Shown one piece after another: positions 11,478 through 23,647 of a stretch of 64,000 nucleotides of DNA; the first letter of the stretch is position 1, and the number at the start of each line of letters is the position of its first letter. The DNA is from Chelatococcus sambhunathii (GTDB lineage Bacteria > Pseudomonadota > Alphaproteobacteria > Rhizobiales > Beijerinckiaceae). The translations under genes were made by a program, and so were the position numbers. The notes under the pieces are model-generated. The model ran no database searches. It was not told the DNA's origin and saw only the letters and a list, made by a program, of their open reading frames with translations. The stretch lies in contig NZ_LIOL01000002.1 of assembly GCF_001418005.1 (NCBI RefSeq), forward strand, positions 428,990 to 492,989, in the 5' to 3' direction.

Positions 11478-11801
11478 TCAGTGCTTCTGGGCCGGCAACA
11501 TCACGACGACATCGTTGGGATGCACGAAACCGAGCTCTTCACGCGCCAGTTCCTCTAGAATGTCCCGATCCACCGACTGGGCGCGCATGAGGGCGATGCG
11601 TGTCTCCCACTCGCCGCGCCGTTCCTTCAAGTCTGCAAGCTCGCCCTTGAGCTCCGCGATTTCCGCCTCGAACGACTGTCTGGCCTCGAGCCCGCGCGCG
11701 CCGCTGTGCGCGTGGACGACGAAATAGCCGACCACCGCGCTCGATACACCGTAGAGCACGAGCGGGATGAGGACCGAGCGAAGGCGTTTGCGAATAACCA
11801 T
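11478..11801 (-). CDS. ftsB: FtsB/DivIC family septum formation protein
   Basis: Small bitopic division protein of the FtsQLB type, 107 residues. A basic N-terminus (MVIRKRLR) precedes one membrane helix, LIPLVLYGVSSAVVGYFVV, about residues 10-30. A periplasmic coiled coil follows (FEAEIAELKGELADLKERRGEWETR is part of it), then a conserved end with ELGFVHPNDVVVM. The symbol is by family; sequence divergence makes FtsB versus FtsL/DivIC naming uncertain. An in-frame ATG at 11822 would add 7 residues; 11801 fits the family better, although neither has a good Shine-Dalgarno. A TTAA-N7-TTAA box lies immediately upstream. Eno upstream and pdhA downstream lie on the same strand. Confidence 0.85.
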   Translation of the reverse strand: MVIRKRLRSVLIPLVLYGVSSAVVGYFVVHAHSGARGLEARQSFEAEIAELKGELADLKERRGEWETRIALMRAQSVDRDILEELAREELGFVHPNDVVVMLPAQKH

Positions 11802-11824
11802 GGAGCGAGCATGGAAGCCCATGG

Positions 11825-11839
11825 TTAAGGATACATTAA
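11825..11839. promoter_or_regulatory. CtrA-type box TTAA-N7-TTAA before ftsB
   Basis: Exact TTAA (11825-11828), 7 bp, TTAA (11836-11839), the consensus for the alphaproteobacterial cell-cycle regulator CtrA. It is an AT-rich motif in a very GC-rich region. It lies 24 bp before the chosen ftsB start, and 3 bp before the alternative ATG. This close position suits repression, or a leaderless transcript. The match is seen; CtrA binding is inferred. Confidence 0.45.
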
Positions 11840-11867
11840 GGGCCAGTGCCCCGGAAAGCGCGCTGTT

Positions 11868-11979
11868 CCCTCCCCCTTAGCGGGGAGGATTAGGGAGGGG
11901 GGAGCGCACGTAGGACGAAATGCGCCATGTGTCTCGTCAAGACCCCTACCCCTACCCCTCCCCGCAAGGGGGAGGGGAA
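11868..11979. repeat. Inverted pair of GC-rich palindromic repeats between ftsB and eno
   Basis: Two copies of the same element face each other: CCCTCCCCCTTAGCGGGGAG... (11868-11913) and its near reverse complement ending CCCCGCAAGGGGGAGGGG (11942-11979). Each copy is itself a palindrome, and the pair can form one long hairpin of about 36-bp arms. It lies directly downstream of eno (minus strand) and could terminate or protect the eno transcript. The same family occurs inside thiE and between pdhC and lpdA. Confidence 0.8.
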
Positions 11980-11996
11980 CATCGGCGATCCTTACC

Positions 11997-13917
<1,921 letters not shown>

Positions 13918-13936
<19 letters not shown>

Positions 13937-14703
13937 GCGCCGGCCAGCGCCGCGACGAGACGCGCCATTTCCGCGGCGGGATCCGCCGCCCGCATAATGG
14001 AGCCCATGACGGCGATGCCGGCGGCGCCTGCTGCGAGGCAGACGCCCACATTGGCGGCGGCGATGCCGCCGATGGCGATCACGGGCACGGGGCTGGCGCG
14101 GACGATGGCGGCAAGACCCTCGACGCCCAGCGCCGGGCCGTAGCCGGGCTTGCTCGCGGTTTCGGCGAAGGGGCCGGCAATCACGTAGTCGACGGTCCCG
14201 GGGTTGAGCGTGTGCGCTTCGTCAGGCGAGTGGACGGACATGCCGATCAGCGTATGGGGAGCACCCGTAAAGCCTGGCACGCCCTGCTCCCCTCCCCCTT
14301 GCAGGGAGGGGCTGGGGGTGGGGGGCGCGCCGAGGGGTGCCGGCGGCTCGCCAGGCGGCATCACCCCCCTCCCCAACCCTCCCCCGCAAGGGGGGAGGGA
14401 GTATGCCCGGCCCAGCCTCTCTCTTGCTCCGCGCGCGTCGCCGCCGGCCGCCAGATGCACGCCGTCGAGCCCGGCCTGCCGCGCCACCTCCACCGAGCCA
14501 TGCGCCGTCAAACAGAGATCGTCTGGCAGCGCATCCCTCAAGCGCAGCGCCAGAGCGACCTGCTCGTCTTCCGCCAGATCCTTCTCCCGCAGGCTCACCC
14601 AGCGGCAGCCGCCGGCGACCGCTGCGCAGACGATGGCGACAAGCTCACCCCTCGCCTGCCGGCGATCGGTGACGAGCAGCAGCGGCGGCTGCGGCAGGGC
14701 CAC
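13918..14703 (-). CDS. thiE: Thiamine phosphate synthase ThiE with in-frame repeat insertion
   Basis: Joins hydroxymethylpyrimidine diphosphate and thiazole phosphate to thiamine phosphate. It has 261 residues, whereas the family is about 210. The barrel motifs [64 protein letters not shown] and VIAIGGI are all present. About 45 extra residues (about 101-147) are encoded by an inverted pair of GC-rich palindromes and lie in the loop just before the IGMSVHS strand. The frame stays open. The start is a GTG at 14703 just after the thiG stop. It is the last gene of thiOSGE. Whether the protein is active with this loop is unknown. Confidence 0.9.
14287..14402. repeat. Inverted pair of GC-rich palindromic repeats inside thiE
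   Basis: CCCCTCCCCCTTGCAGGGAGGGG (part; 14287-14327) and the inverted copy around CCCCCGCAAGGGGGGAGGG (14361-14402) lie within the thiE frame. They are the same family as the intergenic pair at 11868-11979. Read through thiE they give two Gly/Pro-rich strings, [12 protein letters not shown] and [12 protein letters not shown]. This resembles the protein-coding palindromic elements (RPE) known from Rickettsia, but it is a different sequence. Confidence 0.85.
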
Positions 14704-14706
14704 GGA

Positions 14707-15732
<1,026 letters not shown>

Positions 15733-15736
<4 letters not shown>

Positions 15737-16902
15737 GACGAAACCTCGCTCGGCGCATCGGCGCGCGCCTGAAAGCGCGCAAGGGTGAAGGGGCGCGCCA
15801 CATCGGCGAGCCGCCCGTTGAGGACATGGTCGGCGACCACGGCGGCGGTGACCGGCGTGAGCAGGATGCCGTTGCGGTGGTGGCCGGTGGCGTAGACGAG
15901 GCCCGCAAGCTCACCCGGTCCGAGGATCGGCGCGTCGTCGCGGCTGCCGGGCCTGAGGCCGGCCCAGGTCTCGGCGATCGGCAGTTCCTCGACGACCGGC
16001 AGGGCCCGCCAGGCGGCGTCGAGGAGCGCGAGGAGGCCGCCGGCCGTCATGCGGGTGTCGAACCCCTTCTCCTCCACCGTGGCGCCGATGATGAGGCGCC
16101 CGTCGCGGCGCGGCACGAGATAGGCGCCCGGCACCCAGGTCACATGGCTGAGGACGGGTGCAGCCGGATCCATCTGCAACGCCACAAGCTGGCCCTTGAC
16201 CGGCCGCACCGGCGGCAGGGCGGCGCGCGGCAGGCCGGCGATGCGCCGCGACCAGGCACCGGCGGCAAGGATGACGACGTCGGCATCGATCCGCCGGCCG
16301 CGGGCGACAACGCCGCGCGCCCGTCCGTCTTCGACGATGACCGATTCGACCGGACTGTCCTCGTGGATCGCCGCGCCGGCCCGCCCGGCAGCCACATGCA
16401 GGGCGGCGGCCAGCTTGCGGTTGTCGACCTGATGGTCCTCGGGACTCCACAGGCCGCCGACGATACCGGGGCTGAGGAACGGCTCGCGGCGCCGCACCTC
16501 GGCGGCATCGAGCCACGACACGGGCAGGCCGAGCCGTTCCTGCAAGGCGAGGTGGTGCCACAGCCGCGCCTGGTCGTCGGCCGAGAAGGCACAGACGAGC
16601 GTGCCTTCGGTGCGCAGATCGACGGCAAGGCCGCTCGCCGCCTCCAGTTCTCGGGCAAAGTCGGGCCACAGCGCCTGGCTCGCGCGGTTGAGGAACAGCA
16701 GCTGCTCCTCGCCCGGCTCCACCTCGGCGCAGGCGGCCAGCATGCCTGCGGCGGCATGGCTCGCGCCCGTGCCGCAGCGGCCTGCCTCGAAAAGAATGAC
16801 GTCGACACCCCGCGCGGCGAGACGCCAGGCGATGGAGAGGCCGATGACACCTCCGCCGATGATGATGACTTTATCCGGTCGCGATGATGCTTCTGCGCTC
16901 AC
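15733..16902 (-). CDS. thiO: Glycine oxidase ThiO (GTG start under TPP riboswitch)
   Basis: FAD enzyme that oxidises glycine to the imine used by ThiG; the aerobic alternative to ThiH. It has 389 residues. The N-terminal dinucleotide motif is VIIIGGGVIGLSIAWRLA. The later WAGLRPGSRDDAPILG and YATGHHRNGILL are typical of the DAAO/ThiO family. The start is the GTG at 16902, with GGGAG six bases upstream; that GGGAG is also the 3' end of a TPP aptamer, so translation should fall when thiamine diphosphate is abundant. It heads thiOSGE. Unlike many rhizobial thiC-thiOSGE operons, no thiC lies here. Confidence 0.92.
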
Positions 16903-16905
16903 CGG

Positions 16906-16985
16906 CTGCTCCCTACGCTGGCATGATCCAGACAGGTTCGATGGGTGTGATCTCAGCCGCACTGCCGTGCGGCACCCCAGGCCGA
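16906..16985 (-). promoter_or_regulatory. TPP (THI element) riboswitch
   Basis: The minus strand shows the conserved thiamine diphosphate aptamer elements in order: GGGGTGCC, CGGCTGAGATCACACCC, GAACCTGTCTGGATCATGCC and AGCGTAGGGAG. The aptamer ends in the Shine-Dalgarno of thiO, six bases before its GTG, which points to translational control; no separate terminator stem is needed. The kdsA terminator sits just upstream, so the operon must have its own promoter, probably within 16985-17030, but I could not assign it securely. Confidence 0.95.
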
Positions 16986-17002
16986 CGTGTCATATACACG
17001 AC

Positions 17003-17054
17003 AAAAAGCGCGCCGCTGCAAGTCCGGTAATGACTGCCCGGCAGCGGCGCGCTT
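17003..17054 (-). terminator. Rho-independent terminator of kdsA
   Basis: A 14-bp perfect stem (AAGCGCGCCGCTGC / GCAGCGGCGCGCTT) with a 21-nt loop is followed on the minus strand by TTTTT. It lies 33 bp after the kdsA stop and insulates the thiamine riboswitch transcript. Confidence 0.85.
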
Positions 17055-17086
17055 CTCACAAGGCGAATCAGTTTTTCAGGATAACC

Positions 17087-17929
17087 TCAGCGGGCAGCCC
17101 GCTTCTTTGCCAGCACGTCGAAGGCCTTCAGTTCCGCCAGAAGGCCCTCCATCTCCTTCAGCGGCACCATGTTGGGACCGTCGGACGGCGCGCGGTCCGG
17201 GTCCTCGTGGCTCTCGATGAAGAGGCCGGCGACGCCGACGGCCACGGCTGCGCGTGCCAGCACCGGCACGAACTCGCGCTGCCCGCCGGAGGACGTGCCG
17301 TTGCCGCCGGGCTGCTGCACCGAGTGGGTGGCGTCAAAGATGACGGGGGCACCCGTCGTCCCGGCCATTATGGGCAGCGCCCGCATGTCCGAGACGAGCG
17401 TATTGTAGCCGAAGGAGACGCCGCGCTCCGTCACCAGCACGTCGGGATTGCCAGCACCCGTGACCTTGGCGACGACGTTCGCCATGTCCCAAGGGGCGAG
17501 GAACTGGCCCTTCTTGATGTTGACCGCCCGGCCCGTCTTTGCGGCCGCGACGAGGAGGTCCGTCTGCCGGCAGAGGAAAGCCGGGATCTGCAGCACGTCA
17601 ACCGCCTCCGCGACAGGTGCGCACTGGGCCGCATCATGCACGTCGGTCAGCACCGGCAGGCCGAAGCTCTCGCGGATCTCGGCGAATATCGGAAGGGCGG
17701 CCGCAAGGCCGACGCCGCGGGCTGCGCCGGCGGAGGTGCGGTTGGCCTTGTCGAAGGAGGTCTTGAAGACGAGGCCGAGTCCGAGTCGGGTGCAGATCTC
17801 CTTCAGCGCCATCGCCATCTCCAGCGCGTGGCCACGGCTCTCAAGCTGGCACGGCCCTGCGATGATCGACAGCGGCAGGTGGTTGCCGAAGGAGACGTTG
17901 CCGATCTTGACGGTTGCGTTGGCGCTCAT
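17087..17929 (-). CDS. kdsA: 3-deoxy-8-phosphooctulonate (KDO8P) synthase
   Basis: Condenses phosphoenolpyruvate with arabinose 5-phosphate to make KDO 8-phosphate for lipopolysaccharide. It has 280 residues. The motifs IIAGPCQLESRGHALEMA, FKTSFDKANRTS, VLTDVHDAAQ and FDATHSVQQPGG (the catalytic-site end of the barrel) are present. It is probably cotranscribed with the DUF350 gene and pyrG upstream; the pyrG-kdsA-eno neighbourhood is frequent in alphaproteobacteria. It is followed by a strong terminator at 17003-17054. Confidence 0.95.
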   Translation of the reverse strand: MSANATVKIGNVSFGNHLPLSIIAGPCQLESRGHALEMAMALKEICTRLGLGLVFKTSFDKANRTSAGAARGVGLAAALPIFAEIRESFGLPVLTDVHDAAQCAPVAEAVDVLQIPAFLCRQTDLLVAAAKTGRAVNIKKGQFLAPWDMANVVAKVTGAGNPDVLVTERGVSFGYNTLVSDMRALPIMAGTTGAPVIFDATHSVQQPGGNGTSSGGQREFVPVLARAAVAVGVAGLFIESHEDPDRAPSDGPNMVPLKEMEGLLAELKAFDVLAKKRAAR

Positions 17930-18012
17930 GTTTCCCGCCCGGAAAGGTGAAGAACGGCGCTCGATGGCGCAGGAGAAAGGCCGAATTGCGTCCGCCCGCC
18001 TCTGAAGGTCAT

Positions 18013-18417
18013 TCAGAACGTCATCGCACCGGCATTAAGGATGCCGGCGGCCAGCGAAGCCGCCCCGAGAAAGAGCGCGGCCGCGATCTCGTTGTTGGCG
18101 ATGCGCTGCGACAGGTTTGGCATCGCGAGGCGCACGAGCCAGTAGGCGCTGATCTGCACGATCATGGCGACGAGGCCCCAGACCACGAGGTCCGGCCAGG
18201 TGCGCGCGTGCACCACGGCGCTCGACAGCGGCAGCGCGAAGCCGACGATGCTGAGCCCGAGGGACAGGCTGGCCGCCGCGACGTCGCGGCGGATGAGCGC
18301 GAATTCGTTGTGCGCGGTGATGAAGGTGTAGATGCCGATGTAGACGAGGACAAGGACGAGCGCGATGAGGTAGTCGACCAGAAAATCCGGCAGATTGTTG
18401 ATCGATTCAAACACCAT
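18013..18417 (-). CDS. DUF350 family integral membrane protein
   Basis: A 134-residue hydrophobic protein with four predicted membrane helices. Recognisable parts are the first helix YLIALVLVLVYIGIYTFITAHNE and the repeat-like second half with WGLVAMIVQISAYWLVRLAMP. It matches the DUF350/UPF0719 (YjfL-like) pattern, two related two-helix units. The function is unknown; members in other bacteria are often next to stress or envelope genes. It lies between pyrG (48-bp gap) and kdsA (83-bp gap) on the same strand and may simply ride in that unit. Confidence 0.8.
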   Translation of the reverse strand: MVFESINNLPDFLVDYLIALVLVLVYIGIYTFITAHNEFALIRRDVAAASLSLGLSIVGFALPLSSAVVHARTWPDLVVWGLVAMIVQISAYWLVRLAMPNLSQRIANNEIAAALFLGAASLAAGILNAGAMTF

Positions 18418-18465
18418 CGGCGCCCCCAGCCCCGTTTCCTTGCCGCCAGCCCGTGCGATGAATTG

Positions 18466-20106
<1,641 letters not shown>

Positions 20107-20227
20107 TTACTCCGAACTGTGCGATTCGGGAATGCGACTCGTGCAAGCGGCAACCGGAATCAACAAAGGCTTGTCCGCCACGCGCCGACCTGCTGCGCGC
20201 GCCGCGCGTCCTGCAAGCTCCGTTCCA

Positions 20228-20257
20228 CAAAAGGAGAGGGCCGGAAGCCCGGCCCTC
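20228..20257 (-). terminator. Rho-independent terminator of tpiA-secG
   Basis: A 9-bp stem (GAGGGCCGG / CCGGCCCTC) with a GCTT loop is followed by TCCTTTT on the minus strand, directly after the secG stop. It separates secG from pyrG. Confidence 0.8.
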
Positions 20258-20268
20258 GCTGTTGCCGA

Positions 20269-20688
20269 TTATTGTGAGGTCGGCACCTGCGGCCCGGCCG
20301 GCGGGGCCGGCGGCTGCTGTGCCGGTGCTTGGCCTGCGTCTTGCGCCGGCCCGCCCTGCAGGCGCTGCAACTCCTCGAGCACACCGGGGCCGGAGGTTGG
20401 CGCGGCAGGCCCGTTCTGGCCGGCACCGGGCGCGACGCGGTCGATGACGGAGCTCGGCGCCCCCTGGTAGCCGGCAAGCACGGACAGGAGCAGGCTCGTC
20501 GCGAAGAAGGCGGCAGCGAGAATCGCTGTCGTGCGCGTCAGCACGTTGGCCTGGCCGCGGCCGGTCATGAAGCCGGAGACGCCGCCCCCACCCATGCCGA
20601 GGCCTCCGCCTTCCGAGCGCTGGAGCAGCACGACGCCGACGAGCGCCAGCACGATGATGAGATGAACGACGATGAGGACGGTCAGCAT
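20269..20688 (-). CDS. secG: Preprotein translocase subunit SecG
   Basis: Small accessory subunit of the SecYEG channel. It has 139 residues. Helix one is LTVLIVVHLIIVLALVGVVLL and helix two is TAILAAAFFATSLLLSVLAGY, with the signature LLQRSEGGGLGMGGGG between them. The C-terminal tail is rich in Pro, Ala, Gly and Gln, as in other alphaproteobacterial SecG. The ATG at 20688 drops a non-family N-terminal extension. It is downstream of tpiA on the same strand, the usual tpiA-secG pair. Confidence 0.92.
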   Translation of the reverse strand: MLTVLIVVHLIIVLALVGVVLLQRSEGGGLGMGGGGVSGFMTGRGQANVLTRTTAILAAAFFATSLLLSVLAGYQGAPSSVIDRVAPGAGQNGPAAPTSGPGVLEELQRLQGGPAQDAGQAPAQQPPAPPAGPQVPTSQ

Positions 20689-20812
20689 GCTCTGTTCCAG
20701 AGCCGCGCGGCAGCGAGCCAGGCGCGGCGGCAAACTCAATTGGCGCGGCCTTTAGCACAGCCCGCGCCGCGGATCAAAGGACGCATCGCCGCGTCTGCGG
20801 ACGATCACTCCC

Positions 20813-21577
20813 TCACGCCATATAGGCACGCGCTATCGCCAGGAAATCCTCCGCGACGAGGCTGGCGCCGCCGACGAGGGCGCCGTCGACCTCGGCGACG
20901 CCGAGGAGCTCGCGCGCGTTGCCCGGCTTGACCGAGCCGCCGTAGAGCAGGCGCATGTTGCGGCCGGCCGCGCCGAAGCGGTCGACGAGGCTCTGGCGGA
21001 TGAAGCCGTGCATCTCGGCGACGTCGACAACCGTAGGCGTCAGCCCGGTGCCGATGGCCCAAACCGGCTCGTAGGCAACGACCACCGGCGCGCGCGCCGC
21101 TTCTTCCGGCATCGACCCGGCAAGCTGGGCACCGACCACCGCCAGCGCACGGCCGGCGTCGCGCTCCTCGCGCGTCTCGCCTACGCAGACGATCGGCGTC
21201 AGTCCCGCCGTGATCGCGGCCCGGGCCTTGGCCTTGACCATCTCGTCGGTTTCACCGTGGTCCGTGCGCCGTTCCGAATGGCCGACGATAACGTAGCTCG
21301 CGCCGACGTCGGCCAGCATCGCCGCCGAGATATCGCCGGTGTGGGCGCCATGGGTGGCGGCATGGCAGTCCTGCCCGCCGACCTTGACGGGCGTGCCGAC
21401 AGCCGCGACGGCAAAGAGGTAGATCAGCGTCGCGGGCGGGCAGACGAGCAGATCGACCTTGCTGCGCAGGCCGGCGTCGTAACCCTCGAGAATCGCGCTG
21501 AAGGTCTCGGTGGCGGCTCGCGTGCCGTTCATCTTCCAGTTGCCCGCCACGAGCGGGCGCGGTCGTTCCGTCGTCAT
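20813..21577 (-). CDS. tpiA: Triosephosphate isomerase
   Basis: Interconverts dihydroxyacetone phosphate and glyceraldehyde 3-phosphate. It has 254 residues. The substrate Lys is in AGNWKMNG, the catalytic His in [13 protein letters not shown], and the catalytic Glu in [11 protein letters not shown]. The phosphate loop [11 protein letters not shown] and GGASL close the barrel. The frame stays open for 441 codons upstream, but the ATG at 21577 gives the family N-terminus and follows AGGCAGGA. It is divergent from ppiD. Confidence 0.96.
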   Translation of the reverse strand: MTTERPRPLVAGNWKMNGTRAATETFSAILEGYDAGLRSKVDLLVCPPATLIYLFAVAAVGTPVKVGGQDCHAATHGAHTGDISAAMLADVGASYVIVGHSERRTDHGETDEMVKAKARAAITAGLTPIVCVGETREERDAGRALAVVGAQLAGSMPEEAARAPVVVAYEPVWAIGTGLTPTVVDVAEMHGFIRQSLVDRFGAAGRNMRLLYGGSVKPGNARELLGVAEVDGALVGGASLVAEDFLAIARAYMA

Positions 21578-21638
21578 CCGTCCTGCCTCCGTTTGCGGGT
21601 GGACTAACAGAGGACGGAAAACGGAGCAACGCGCGACA

Positions 21639-21667
21639 TTGCGGGAGGCGGTGTGTCTATCTATGAT
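21639..21667 (+). promoter_or_regulatory. Putative sigma-70 promoter of ppiD-trp operon
   Basis: TTGCGG (21639-21644), exactly 17 bp, TATGAT (21662-21667). The -10 matches 5 of 6 consensus bases. The predicted start of transcription lies near 21674, giving a leader of about 54 nt before the ppiD ATG. Since ppiD, trpE, trpG, trpD, trpC, moaC and moeA follow with small gaps, this promoter could serve all of them. Confidence 0.55.
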
Positions 21668-21727
21668 CCGCCGCCTTCGCGAGGGCCATCGCCCTCCTGA
21701 AATCTCAGGGACTGGAACCGGATCGAC

Positions 21728-23641
21728 ATGCTTCAGGGTTTTCGCAATCTCGGCAAGAGCTGGCTCGGCAAGCTCGTCGTGGGCATCCTCTTCGGCCTTC
21801 TCATCCTGTCGTTTGCGATCTGGGGTATCGGCGACGTGTTCCGCGGCTATGGCGTCAACACCGTCGCCACTGTCGGCAACCGTGAAATCGGCGTCGAGCA
21901 GGTGCGCACCGCCTACCAGAACGAGCTGCAGCAGCTCTCCCGTCGCTTCGGCCGTTCCATCACCGCCGACCAGGCGCGGGCGCTCGGCCTCGAGCAGCAG
22001 CTCCTCGGCCGACTGATCGCGGAAGCGGCGCTCGACGAGCGCGCATCCGAGCTCGGCCTCGCCGTCTCGCGCGACACGGCGGGCGAAGCCATCGTCAAGG
22101 ATCCTGCCTTCCGCAACGCCAGCGGCCAGTTCGACCGCCTCGCCTTCGACAGCATCCTGCGCGCCAACGGCCTGACGGAGCAGGCCTTCATCACCGAGCA
22201 GCAAGCCGTGCTCGCCCGCCGCCAGCTGGCCGATGCGCTCACCGGCGCCATCGTGCCGCCCCTCGCGATGCGCGAGGCCATCCATCGCTACGGCGCCGAG
22301 CGCCGCAGCATCGCCTATGTCGAACTGCCCGCCTCCCTGGCCGGCAACGTCGACGCGCCGGAGGAGGCTGCGCTGCAGTCCTTTTTCGATGAACGCAAGG
22401 CTGCCTTCCGCGCGCCGGAATACCGCACCGTCTCGATTCTGTCGCTGGGGCCTGAGGATCTCGCCAAGCCCGGCGAGGTATCCGACGCCGATGCCACGGC
22501 GCGCTATGAGGAGGAGAAGGCCCGCCGCTTCACGAGGCCCGAGACCCGCAAGCTGCAGCAGCTGTCCTTCCCCTCGCAGGAAGAGGCCAAGGCCGCGCAC
22601 GATAAAATCCTCGCCGGCGCCTCCTTCGCCGATATTGCCGCGGAGCGCGGCGTGCGGCCGGAGGACATCGAGATCGGCACCTTCACCCGCGAGCAGATGA
22701 TCGATCCGGCGGTGGCGGAAGCGGCCTTCGCCCTCGCTCCGGGCGGGGTGAGCACGCCGGTCAGCGGCCGCTTCGGCGTCGTGCTCGTGCGCGCTGCCGA
22801 GGTCACGCCCGCCGCTGTGCGGCCCTTCGCGGAAGTCGCCGACGAGATCAAACGGGAGATCGCCATCGAGCGCGCGCGCTCGCACCTGGACGAGACGCAC
22901 GACCGCATCGAGGACCAGCGCATCGCCGGCAAGCCGCTCACCGAGATCGCGCGGGAGTTCTCGCTGAACGCACGCACCATTGGCCCGCTGGACCGGGGCG
23001 GCAACGGCAAGGACGGGCAGCCCGTCGCCGATATTCCCGAGCGTGAGGCCCTGCTACGTTTGGCCTTCGAGACCGATATCGGAGCCGACAACGAGGCGCT
23101 GCGCCTCGCCGATGGCGGCTATCTCTGGTACGACGTGACCAATGTAGAGGGGGCACGCGACCGCACCCTCGACGAGGTGCGCGCCGACGTCGCCGCCCAG
23201 TGGCGGGTCGACGAGATCGCCCGGCGCCTGTCGGACAAGGCGCAGGAGATCGTCACCCGGCTCGACCAGGGCGAAACCATCGAGGCCATCGCTACCGAGC
23301 TCTCGCTCGAGGCAAGGACCGCGGAAGGCCTCGCCCGCGGCCAGGCCCAGGACGGCCTGCCGGCCAATGTCGTGACCCAGGCCTTCTCCGTCCACGCCGG
23401 CAAGGCCGCCTCGGCCGGGATCGGCGACGGCGACCGCCGCGTCGTCTTCAAGGTGACGGCGGCGACGGTGCCGGCGTTCGTGACCTCGACCCAGGAGGCG
23501 GAGCGCCTGCAGGGCCAGCTCGCGACGGCGATCACGGACGACGTCCTCGGCGAATATGTCGCCAGCCTGCAGAGCGAGCTCGACGTGCGCATCAACCAGC
23601 AGGCCCTGCGCACGGCGCTGGGCACCAGCGGCGAGTTCTGA
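21728..23641 (+). CDS. ppiD: PpiD-like periplasmic folding protein (SurA_N / parvulin)
   Basis: Membrane-anchored chaperone that faces the periplasm near the Sec exit. It has 637 residues. A short cytoplasmic end precedes one membrane helix (about 14-35, [21 protein letters not shown] is its core). A SurA_N-like chaperone region (about 45-200) follows, then a parvulin-type PPIC domain (about 250-350, with [14 protein letters not shown] and GRFGVVLV), then a C-terminal SurA-like part. It is followed by trpE after 6 bp, an arrangement common in Rhizobiales. Confidence 0.9.
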   Translation: MLQGFRNLGKSWLGKLVVGILFGLLILSFAIWGIGDVFRGYGVNTVATVGNREIGVEQVRTAYQNELQQLSRRFGRSITADQARALGLEQQLLGRLIAEAALDERASELGLAVSRDTAGEAIVKDPAFRNASGQFDRLAFDSILRANGLTEQAFITEQQAVLARRQLADALTGAIVPPLAMREAIHRYGAERRSIAYVELPASLAGNVDAPEEAALQSFFDERKAAFRAPEYRTVSILSLGPEDLAKPGEVSDADATARYEEEKARRFTRPETRKLQQLSFPSQEEAKAAHDKILAGASFADIAAERGVRPEDIEIGTFTREQMIDPAVAEAAFALAPGGVSTPVSGRFGVVLVRAAEVTPAAVRPFAEVADEIKREIAIERARSHLDETHDRIEDQRIAGKPLTEIAREFSLNARTIGPLDRGGNGKDGQPVADIPEREALLRLAFETDIGADNEALRLADGGYLWYDVTNVEGARDRTLDEVRADVAAQWRVDEIARRLSDKAQEIVTRLDQGETIEAIATELSLEARTAEGLARGQAQDGLPANVVTQAFSVHAGKAASAGIGDGDRRVVFKVTAATVPAFVTSTQEAERLQGQLATAITDDVLGEYVASLQSELDVRINQQALRTALGTSGEF

Positions 23642-23647
23642 GCCGCC

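Noticed and set aside
21578-22900. N-terminal extension of tpiA by 441 codons into the ppiD gene
   Set aside because: TpiA family proteins are about 250 residues; the extension is antisense to ppiD, and a ribosome site precedes the ATG at 21577.
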